In this document: in pieces, positions 1-4,911 of the stretch
Position numbering within the stretch: the first letter of the stretch is position 1
Layout of the letters: the number at the start of each line of letters is the position of its first letter
Assembly (NCBI GenBank): GCA_035649235.1
Contig: DASRJX010000194.1
Coordinates: forward strand, 1 to 7,941
DNA: 7,941 nucleotides
Reading direction: 5' to 3'
From: DASRJX01 sp035649235
Lineage (GTDB): Bacteria > Acidobacteriota > Polarisedimenticolia > Gp22-AA2
Position numbers and translations under genes: made by a program
Notes under the pieces: model-generated
Database searches by the model: none
The model's input: only the letters and a program-made list of their open reading frames with translations
What the model was told of the DNA's origin: nothing

Positions 1-265
1 CGCCCGAGGCGCGCTTGGCGCGGAACGCCCCGCCGAACGGCGAGTTCTCCGGCAACGGCATGTGCCCCGGTGGCAGAGGCACAGCGGACAGACGCCGCGC
101 CTCCTCCGCCTGGTAGCGCAACTCCGCTGCGCTTTCGTCGGACGGGTTCTGCATGTAGGGCCGGCTGGCCCATACAAGCATCGCCGGAGCGGCCAGAAGC
201 AGGGTCAGGCCGAAGGCAGCCAGAATTCGGTTGCGCTTCGCCCCAGGCGCGAAGAGAGCGTTCAT
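1..265 (-). CDS. Unrecognised membrane-anchored protein, N-terminal part only
   Basis: I do not recognise this protein. The frame opens with ATG at 265-263 and stays open for 88 codons to the left edge, so the C-terminus is missing. The start is supported by a strong Shine-Dalgarno AGGAGG at 276-271, 5 nt before the ATG. Residues 1-13 carry basic residues (K10, R11, R13). Residues 14-33 are a hydrophobic helix (ILAAFGLTLLLAAPAMLVWA) that reads as a signal anchor or uncleaved signal peptide, so the rest is probably outside the cytoplasm. After it comes a charged stretch rich in Glu, Ala and Arg (about 42-60), possibly a short coiled coil, then a Pro-rich stretch (63-77). A consensus-like promoter lies about 190 bp upstream on the same strand. 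The coding call is firm for a hypothetical gene; the function is unknown. Confidence 0.72.
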   Translation of the reverse strand, partial: MNALFAPGAKRNRILAAFGLTLLLAAPAMLVWASRPYMQNPSDESAAELRYQAEEARRLSAVPLPPGHMPLPENSPFGGAFRAKRASG

Positions 266-337
266 GCGATCCTCCTCGTTCGGCAGGAACTAAGTTGCGT
301 TGGGTGCAAGCGAGTCTGTTTCCCGATAAAATCGAAA

Positions 338-356
338 CCCCTTCGAGAGGAAGGAG
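338..356 (-). promoter_or_regulatory. Hairpin in the leader of the partial gene, possible attenuator
   Basis: Read on the minus strand, CTCCTTC and GAAGGGG form a 7-bp stem (one G-U wobble) around a 5-nt loop. The strand continues as TTTCGATTTT, a T-rich but interrupted tail resembling a weak intrinsic terminator. It lies between the leftward promoter and the gene start, so premature termination control is possible. A second stem lies just upstream in the same transcript at 373-391. The role is inferred only. Confidence 0.3.
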
Positions 357-452
357 TTCCGCTCTGTTACGGCGAACCGGCTACGGTTTCGAGCAACTAC
401 TGGCACAAGAGACCGGCGAATCCGGCGATGATGGACCGCCTTGCCGTGCGCT

Positions 453-481
453 CATATACGGTCAAGGCTCTGGGCTGTCAA
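453..481 (-). promoter_or_regulatory. Sigma70-type promoter for the leftward partial gene
   Basis: On the minus strand a perfect TTGACA -35 box (481-476) is followed by 17 bp and a TATATG -10 hexamer (458-453; 4 of 6 matches to TATAAT). Transcription should begin near 446, giving an untranslated leader of about 180 nt before the ATG at 265. A perfect -35 box at optimal spacing in a GC-rich genome is unlikely by chance. No start-site data are available. Confidence 0.55.
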
Positions 482-529
482 GAAAAACTTGTTATCGAAG
501 ATCCGTCGCCTGAGAAGGCCGCGTCCGCG

Positions 530-559
530 TTGACAGGCCCTTGAAAAGGGCTTTAAAAT
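530..559 (+). promoter_or_regulatory. Sigma70-type promoter for the bioY-larE-GGDEF cluster, with operator-like repeat
   Basis: A perfect TTGACA (530-535) is followed 18 bp later by TAAAAT (554-559; 5 of 6 matches to TATAAT). The spacer contains a perfect inverted repeat, GCCCTT-GAA-AAGGGC (537-551), between the two hexamers, a classical position for a repressor operator. It does not resemble the biotin-regulator sites I know (BirA, or BioR TTATMKATAA). The expected transcript starts near 566, leaving a leader of about 55 nt before bioY. The repeat could instead be a hairpin ending an upstream transcript, but only three T residues follow it. Confidence 0.6.
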
Positions 560-621
560 GCACCGCTTTCCGACCGTCCGGCGACTCGTCGACGAGGCTT
601 TGCCAGGTGGAGACTGAGGCC

Positions 622-1245
622 ATGAATCATGCTGGTACCGCAATTTCTCGGCGCCCGGAAAAGCACGCCGGCGTGGTGCCTCTGGCGCGCCCGGCCTCCT
701 TGGCCATCGGCGTCGCCGTCTTCGTCCTCCTGACCTGCCTGGGGGCCCGCGTGGCGGTTCCGCTCCCAGGCACGCCGGTCCCCGCCACGCTCCAGACTCT
801 GCCCGTGCTCATGGCGGGACTGTTCCTCGGGGCCGGCCCCGGATGTCTGAGCCAGATCATTTATGTGTCCCTGGGGCTCGGAGGGGTGCCGGTCTTCGCG
901 CTGCCGGGAACCGGACCGGCCTATCTGCTGGGACCGACGGGAGGCTATCTTGCCGGCTTCATCGCCGCGGCCTGGATCGTCGGCAGGATCGCGCCGGGTG
1001 AAGGAGCCGGACTGTGGCGGCGGCTCGGAGCGCTCCTGCTCGGCCTCACCGCCATTCACCTCAGCGGCTTCGCCGGACTGCTCCCCCACGTCGCGGGCGA
1101 TGTCGGCACGGCCTGGCGCGCCGGGGTTCTTCCCTTCGCGCTCTTCGATCTCGCGAAGGTCGTCGGCGCTCTTGCGCTGCATGCCGGCTGGCTGGGCCTC
1201 TTGCGGAGGTTCGAATCGGGATGGAGGACCGGCTCCCGCTCCTGA
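622..1245 (+). CDS. bioY: BioY family biotin transporter substrate-binding (S) component
   Basis: This is a 207-residue integral membrane protein of the BioY family, the biotin-binding S component of ECF-type vitamin transporters in the cytoplasmic membrane. Family signatures are clear: VPLPGTPVPATLQTLPVL (46-63) at the start of the core, GGVPVFA (87-93), then LGPTGGYLAGF (103-113), and a late DLAKV (176-180). About six hydrophobic segments are present (near 26-45, 56-72, 74-94, 104-123, 135-154, 168-195), as expected for the family. The ATG at 622 is chosen because AGGTGGAG (605-612) precedes it by 9 nt; a TTG further upstream would lie inside the promoter. No bioM/bioN (EcfT/EcfA) genes are nearby, so it either acts alone, as some BioY proteins do, or uses a shared energising module encoded elsewhere. 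Its last 25 nt overlap the larE start. Confidence 0.93.
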   Translation: MNHAGTAISRRPEKHAGVVPLARPASLAIGVAVFVLLTCLGARVAVPLPGTPVPATLQTLPVLMAGLFLGAGPGCLSQIIYVSLGLGGVPVFALPGTGPAYLLGPTGGYLAGFIAAAWIVGRIAPGEGAGLWRRLGALLLGLTAIHLSGFAGLLPHVAGDVGTAWRAGVLPFALFDLAKVVGALALHAGWLGLLRRFESGWRTGSRS

Positions 1246-2030
1246 GGGAGATCCTGGCCGGCATCGGCCCCTCGGTCGTCGCCTTCTCGGGAGGCGTCGA
1301 CAGCACGCTCCTGCTGCGTGTGGCCCACGACGTGCTGGGCGCCGACGTGCTGGCGGTGACGGCCGTTTCTCCGTCCCTTGCCGCCTCGGAGCGCGAGCAG
1401 ACCGAGGCCCTGGCGCGCCTCATCGGCGTGCGGCACGAGATGGTGCCGACGCACGAGATGCTCGAGGCTGGCTACCAGGCCAACGACGGCAGGCGATGCT
1501 ACTTCTGCAAGCGGGAATTGTTCCGCGTGCTGCGGCAGCTGGCCCCGCACGACGGCAAGACCCTCCTGTACGGAGCGATCACCGACGATCTCGGCGACAA
1601 TCGGCCCGGGATGATCGCCGCCGCGGAGGCGGGCGCCCGGGCTCCGCTCCTCGAGGCGGGGTTCGACAAGGAGATGGTGCGACGTCTCTCGCGCGATCTG
1701 GGGCTGCCGACCTGGGACAAGCCGGCCATGGCCTGCCTCGCTTCCCGTATCCCGGTCGGGACCAGGGTCACCGAGGAGGCGCTGCGCCTGGTCGAGGCCG
1801 CGGAGGAGTCCGTGCGATCCCTCGGCTTCCGCCAAGTGCGGGTCAGGCTGCGTGGCCAGGGGGCGAGCGTCGAGCTCGACCCGGCCGAGATCCCGCGCGC
1901 TCTCGAGGGTCCCCTCCGCGAGCGGATTTTCCTGGCCGTGCTCGGCGCCGGCTTCGAGACCGTCGCGATCGACCCGGACGGCTACAGGAAAGTCGGCCTC
2001 GGGGGGAGCGGCCTTCCGGGCTCACGCTGA
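1221..2030 (+). CDS. larE: LarE family ATP-dependent sacrificial sulfur transferase
   Basis: This 269-residue PP-loop ATPase belongs to the LarE family. LarE adenylates a carboxylate of pyridinium-3,5-biscarboxylic acid mononucleotide and inserts sulfur while making the nickel-pincer nucleotide cofactor of lactate racemase and related enzymes. Seen here: the PP-loop FSGGVDS (22-28), RRCYFCKREL (91-100), DDLGDNRPG (122-130), WDKPAMACLASRIPVGT (165-181), and a C-terminal GFETVAIDPDGYR (244-256) typical of the family. C172 sits where the sacrificial cysteine is expected. C93 and C96 add two more, the three-cysteine pattern described for [4Fe-4S]-binding LarE proteins. The ATG at 1221 is preceded by GGAGG (1205-1209, 11-nt spacing) inside bioY, so translation is probably coupled. 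No larB, larC or racemase gene is in view, so the cofactor target is unknown. Membership of a related PP-loop sulfurtransferase group is a less likely alternative. Confidence 0.9.
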   Translation: MEDRLPLLREILAGIGPSVVAFSGGVDSTLLLRVAHDVLGADVLAVTAVSPSLAASEREQTEALARLIGVRHEMVPTHEMLEAGYQANDGRRCYFCKRELFRVLRQLAPHDGKTLLYGAITDDLGDNRPGMIAAAEAGARAPLLEAGFDKEMVRRLSRDLGLPTWDKPAMACLASRIPVGTRVTEEALRLVEAAEESVRSLGFRQVRVRLRGQGASVELDPAEIPRALEGPLRERIFLAVLGAGFETVAIDPDGYRKVGLGGSGLPGSR

Positions 2031-2062
2031 CGACTCCCGCAACCCGGTCCGGAGATCCTTAC

Positions 2063-3076
2063 GTGGACCAGTCGGCGCTGCTCATCTCGATGCTGGAGAT
2101 CGCCTCCGCCACGGCCGGAGCCGAGGATCTCGATCGCCTTCTGGAGACGATCGCCCGGGAGCTGGGCCGCCTGTTCCCGGTCGATGCGGCATCCATCGGC
2201 CTGATGGAGGATGGCATCGTCGCCGTGACCGAGGTGCTGCAGCGGGAGGGAGCCGCACGGCGCGACAGCGACCGGCTGCCTCACGACACGTCGCATCACC
2301 TGGGATGGGTGGTGACGCGCGATCGCGCACTCTGGCGCAACGAGATCGGCGCTGAGCTCCGCTTCAAGGAGAGCCTGCCGGGGGCCGGGATGCGATCCGA
2401 CATGGCGATCCCGCTGCGATCCCGCGGCCGGGTCACCGGGGCCTTTCGCGTCGCCTGCCGGCGGGACCACGCCTACGATCCGGAGGATTTCGAGGTCCTG
2501 AAGCGCCTGGCGAGCCTCGTCGCCGTGGCGGTCGACAACCAGAGGCTGCTGCAGGCCGCCCGCCGCATGGCGGAGGTGGACGGGCTGACGGGGATCAGCA
2601 ACCGACGACACTTCCAGGAGACCCTGGTGCGCGAAGCGGGCCGCGCGCGGGGCACCGGGAAGCCGCTCGCGATAGTGATGATCGACGTCGACCATTTCAA
2701 GCGGGTCAACGACACCTGGGGGCATCTCGCCGGAGACGCGATGCTGCGCCACGTGGCGCAGACGGTGGCCCGGCTCCTCAGGCGCTCGGACCTCCTGGCG
2801 CGCTATGGCGGCGAGGAATTCGCGGCGCTGCTGCTGGGGGCCGACCGAGACGCGGCGTCGCGGGTGGCCGAAACCTTGAGACACGCCATCGAGAACGCGC
2901 CTCTCCACGATTCGGCCTCGCCCCCGCCGCGGGCCACCATCAGCCTGGGAGTGGCCTCCTTGCCGGAGAATGGTCAGCACGAGGTCGAGGTCCTGGAGGC
3001 GGCGGATCGGGCCCTGTACCGGGCCAAGCGGGAGGGTCGCAACCGGGTCTGCGTGGCCGACGCAGCCACGGCGTGA
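2063..3076 (+). CDS. GAF-GGDEF diguanylate cyclase (soluble)
   Basis: This 337-residue cytoplasmic protein is predicted to make c-di-GMP from two GTP. Residues of about 10-162 form a GAF sensor domain (RSDMAIPLRSRGRVTGAF near 111-128, then the closing helix VAVAVDNQRLL). A short helical linker leads to the GGDEF domain at about 168-334. That domain has DGLTGISNRR (173-182), the metal-binding and substrate stretch DVDHFKRVND (208-217), and the active-site loop GGEEF (249-253). An RxxD inhibitory site (R240-D243) has the canonical spacing before GGEEF, so product inhibition is likely. There is no membrane segment. The GTG at 2063 is chosen because GGAG (2051-2054) lies 8 nt upstream; an ATG at 2090 is a weaker alternative that would trim the N-terminal helix. 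The same frame is open back to 863, but that is a GC-driven shadow of bioY and larE. The GAF ligand is unknown. Confidence 0.92.
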   Translation: MDQSALLISMLEIASATAGAEDLDRLLETIARELGRLFPVDAASIGLMEDGIVAVTEVLQREGAARRDSDRLPHDTSHHLGWVVTRDRALWRNEIGAELRFKESLPGAGMRSDMAIPLRSRGRVTGAFRVACRRDHAYDPEDFEVLKRLASLVAVAVDNQRLLQAARRMAEVDGLTGISNRRHFQETLVREAGRARGTGKPLAIVMIDVDHFKRVNDTWGHLAGDAMLRHVAQTVARLLRRSDLLARYGGEEFAALLLGADRDAASRVAETLRHAIENAPLHDSASPPPRATISLGVASLPENGQHEVEVLEAADRALYRAKREGRNRVCVADAATA

Positions 3077-3096
3077 AGGCGCAGGTGAGAGCGCCT
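3077..3096. terminator. Possible bidirectional terminator hairpin between convergent genes
   Basis: AGGCGC (3077-3082) and GCGCCT (3091-3096) form a perfect 6-bp stem with an 8-nt loop directly after the cyclase stop codon. It occupies most of the 30-bp gap between the cyclase and the convergent ruvB. No T tract follows on either strand, so it is at best a weak intrinsic terminator or an RNA 3'-end stabiliser. Confidence 0.35.
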
Positions 3097-3106
3097 GTCC
3101 GTGCGG

Positions 3107-4228
3107 TCAGGATTCCGGGAACAGACCGGCCTGGCCGCGCGCGGGCCTCAGCCGCAGATGGTCCATCGCCCGGCGGGTGATGCGACGCCCGCGAGGCGTG
3201 CGGTCGAGGAAGCCGATCTGCATCAGGTAGGGCTCGTAGATCTCCTCGATGGTGTCCGGCTCCTCCCCGATCGCCGCCGCGATGGTGTTGACACCGACGG
3301 GACCACCGTCGAACTTCTCCTGGATGGTCAGCAGGATCTTGCGATCGAGACGGTCGAGCCCGTAGGGGTCCACCTCGAGCCGCTCGAGGTACAGGTCGGC
3401 GACCGCGCCGGTGATCCGCCCGTCGCCCTCCACCTGCACGAAATCGCGTACGCGCCTCAGCAGCCGGTTGGCGATCCGCGGCGTGCCCCGCGCCCGGCGG
3501 GCGATCGCCGCGGCGCCGCCGTCGTCGATGTCGATCCCGAGGATGCGCGACGACCGTTGGACGATGCGGATCAACTCCTCAGCCGGATAGAAATCGAGGT
3601 GATGGACAATGCCGAACCGGTCCCGGAGGGGGCCCGTGATCAGGCCGAGGCGCGTCGTCGCCCCGACCAGGGTGAAGCGCGGCAGGTCGATCTTGACGGT
3701 GCGCGCGCCGGGCCCCTGGCCGATCACGATGTCGATGCGAAAGTCCTCCATCGCCTGATAGAGGATCTCCTCCAGGGCGGGGTGGAGGCGATGGATCTCG
3801 TCGATGAACAGGATCCCGACGCCCTCGAGACTGGTGAGGATGGCAGCGAGGTCGCCCGCCCGCTCGAGGGCCGGGCCGGAGGTCGAGCGCAGGGATGCGG
3901 CCATCTCGGTGGCCAGGATGTTGGCGATCGTGGTCTTGCCGAGGCCCGGCGGGCCATACAGCAGGACGTGGTCCAGCGCCTCCCGGCGCTGGCGCGCTGC
4001 GCGGATGTAGACGCGCAGGTTGGCCTTCATCCGTTCCTGCCCGATGTACTCGTCGAGGCTGCGGGGGCGGAGCGCCGGATCCTCGGCGCGATCCTCCGCG
4101 ACTTCGATTGGATCGAGCAGGCGATCCTGGTCCTCCGCCGGGGCCGGAACTCCGAACCCTCGACTCCCGGCGCCTTCAGTCCTCCGGGGTCCCGCTCCTG
4201 AGCGCGGCTTCCTGGTCTCTTCCGCCAA
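3107..4228 (-). CDS. ruvB: Holliday junction branch migration ATPase RuvB
   Basis: RuvB is the hexameric AAA+ motor that, with RuvA, drives branch migration of Holliday junctions in recombination and repair. From a TTG start the protein is 373 residues. Visible are Walker A GPPGLGKT (92-99), Walker B ILFIDEIH (139-146), sensor 1 GATTR (189-193), the arginine-finger segment LRDRFG (201-206), sensor 2 GTPRIANRLLRR (248-259), and a C-terminal winged helix (about 290-360) including GVNTIAAAIGE and YEPYLMQIGFLDRTPRGR. It is somewhat longer than usual because about 32 Gly/Pro/Arg-rich residues precede the conserved RuvB start (DRLLDP). I chose TTG at 4228 because GGAGGTGA (4241-4234) lies 8 nt upstream at ideal spacing. 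A GTG at 4237 falls inside that Shine-Dalgarno sequence and would add three residues. The gene follows ruvA by 58 nt. Identity is certain; only the start is debatable. Confidence 0.97.
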   Translation of the reverse strand: MAEETRKPRSGAGPRRTEGAGSRGFGVPAPAEDQDRLLDPIEVAEDRAEDPALRPRSLDEYIGQERMKANLRVYIRAARQRREALDHVLLYGPPGLGKTTIANILATEMAASLRSTSGPALERAGDLAAILTSLEGVGILFIDEIHRLHPALEEILYQAMEDFRIDIVIGQGPGARTVKIDLPRFTLVGATTRLGLITGPLRDRFGIVHHLDFYPAEELIRIVQRSSRILGIDIDDGGAAAIARRARGTPRIANRLLRRVRDFVQVEGDGRITGAVADLYLERLEVDPYGLDRLDRKILLTIQEKFDGGPVGVNTIAAAIGEEPDTIEEIYEPYLMQIGFLDRTPRGRRITRRAMDHLRLRPARGQAGLFPES

Positions 4229-4233
4229 GCGTC

Positions 4234-4241
4234 TCACCTCC
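4234..4241 (-). promoter_or_regulatory. Extended Shine-Dalgarno that decides the ruvB start
   Basis: The minus strand reads GGAGGTGA, an 8-nt match to the anti-Shine-Dalgarno, followed by GACGC and TTG (4228-4226). The in-frame GTG at 4237-4235 is part of this element, so it is an unlikely start. This favours a rare TTG start for ruvB. Confidence 0.6.
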
Positions 4242-4243
4242 GG

Positions 4244-4286
4244 GCCGGCTCACGGCCGGCGCCTCAGACGGCGGACTTCCGCCGGC
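4244..4286. repeat. GC-rich palindromes in the ruvA-ruvB gap
   Basis: Three copies of the self-complementary hexamer GCCGGC (4244-4249, 4255-4260, 4281-4286) and a perfect GGCGGA-CT-TCCGCC palindrome (4270-4283) occupy almost the whole gap. The first two hexamers could form a hairpin just upstream of the ruvB ribosome-binding site, and the GGCGGA palindrome lies directly after the ruvA stop. This may be an mRNA processing or attenuation structure between the two genes, or simply GC-rich spacer. The sequence is clear; the function is not. Confidence 0.45.
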
Positions 4287-4901
4287 CTAGCGTTGCAGAC
4301 TTCGCAGGGCGCCCTTGAGGATCCCCTCGAACGCCGGAGGGGCCGCCCCGGGAAGGGCGTCCGCGAGAGCGCGTTCGGCAGCTTCCGAAGCGACCCGCGC
4401 ATTGTAGCCGAGGTTGACGAGGGCCGAGATCAGGTCCGCGCGCAGGTCCTTTCGCGCGGCGCCGTCGCGCCCGGCGGTCCCCCCGCCTGCTGGTTGCAGT
4501 GCGTCGAGACGGTCGGCCACCTCGAGGGCGATCCGCTCCGCGGTCTTCCGGCCCACCCCGGGCACCTGGGAGAGCCGTTTCAGATCGCGCCGGCTCAGCG
4601 CGTCGATGAGGTCCTCCGCCCCCAGTCCCGAGAGCAGCGCGATCGCCGTCTTCGGACCGACGCCGTTGACGCCGACGAGTCGCACGAACAGCTCCTTTTC
4701 CAGAGGCGTCGCGAAGCCGAACAGCAGGAGCGCGTCCTCGCGCACGTGCGTGTGGACGTGGAGGTCCACGCCGCCGCCGATCCCGCCGAGGAGGCGGAAA
4801 GTGGGCAGCGGGATGGTCACTTCGTAGCCGACCCCGGCGACGTCGACGATGGCCAGACCGGGCCGTTTGTCGAGCAGCGTTCCCCGCAGCCTCGCGATCA
4901 T
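4287..4901 (-). CDS. ruvA: Holliday junction branch migration complex subunit RuvA
   Basis: RuvA is the tetrameric junction-binding subunit that loads RuvB onto Holliday junctions. The 204-residue length is normal for the family. Domain I is an OB-like barrel (about 1-62) opening with MIARLRGTL and including the acidic pin E55-D56 within VREDA, the same positions as in E. coli RuvA. Domain II carries two helix-hairpin-helix DNA-binding motifs, GVNGVGPKTA (77-86) and VPGVGRKTAERI (113-124). A flexible Ala/Gly linker (about 134-150) leads to the RuvB-binding domain III (about 152-204; ISALVNLGYNARVASEA). The ATG at 4901 is preceded by AGGTGA (4911-4906), whose last three bases are the stop codon of the upstream phosphodiesterase-TPR gene; only 4 nt separate the two genes. 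Translation is probably coupled to that gene. No ruvC lies next to it. Confidence 0.97.
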   Translation of the reverse strand: MIARLRGTLLDKRPGLAIVDVAGVGYEVTIPLPTFRLLGGIGGGVDLHVHTHVREDALLLFGFATPLEKELFVRLVGVNGVGPKTAIALLSGLGAEDLIDALSRRDLKRLSQVPGVGRKTAERIALEVADRLDALQPAGGGTAGRDGAARKDLRADLISALVNLGYNARVASEAAERALADALPGAAPPAFEGILKGALRSLQR

Positions 4902-4905
4902 GGCG

Positions 4906-4911
4906 TCACCT
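4906..4911 (-). promoter_or_regulatory. ruvA Shine-Dalgarno overlapping the upstream stop codon
   Basis: AGGTGA on the minus strand serves both as the likely ribosome-binding site for ruvA (ATG at 4901-4899) and as the TGA stop (4908-4906) of the upstream gene. This arrangement favours translational reinitiation, linking RuvA output to translation of the phosphodiesterase-TPR protein. Confidence 0.6.

Larger units (their letters stand above)
266..621. other. Divergent intergenic region with two promoters and a hairpin-prone leader
   Basis: This stretch of about 356 bp separates the leftward partial gene from the rightward bioY cluster. I see no convincing gene in it. Frames that stay open here lack ribosome-binding sites and overlap the divergent gene or the promoters. 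It contains more A/T-rich patches than the flanking genes. Visible elements are a leftward promoter (453-481), two hairpin-forming sequences in the leftward leader (338-356 and 373-391), and a rightward promoter (530-559) with an inverted repeat in its spacer (537-551). No tRNA, and no riboswitch class that I can recognise by consensus. Confidence 0.6.

Noticed and set aside
418..445. GGCGATGATGGACCGCC resembling the start of a fluoride riboswitch
   Set aside because: The spacing differs from the consensus, and the downstream CTGATGACTCCT-type segment is absent.
62..544. Plus-strand frames of about 150 codons across the left intergenic region (62-544 and 70-513)
   Set aside because: They overlap the start, Shine-Dalgarno and promoter of the minus-strand gene, lack a ribosome-binding site, and have shadow-like composition.
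537..558. Hairpin GCCCTT/AAGGGC followed by TTTAAAAT read as an intrinsic terminator
   Set aside because: Only three T residues follow, and the repeat sits exactly within a strong promoter; an operator is the simpler reading, although dual use is not excluded.
863..2062. Long open frame running through bioY and larE into the cyclase gene, suggesting a 737-residue protein
   Set aside because: Before 2063 the translation is Arg/Pro/Gly-rich with no domain. bioY and larE are clear in the other frames, and a Shine-Dalgarno marks the GTG at 2063.
3101..4201. 366-codon plus-strand frame opposite ruvB
   Set aside because: Antisense shadow of an unmistakable ruvB, with no domain of its own.
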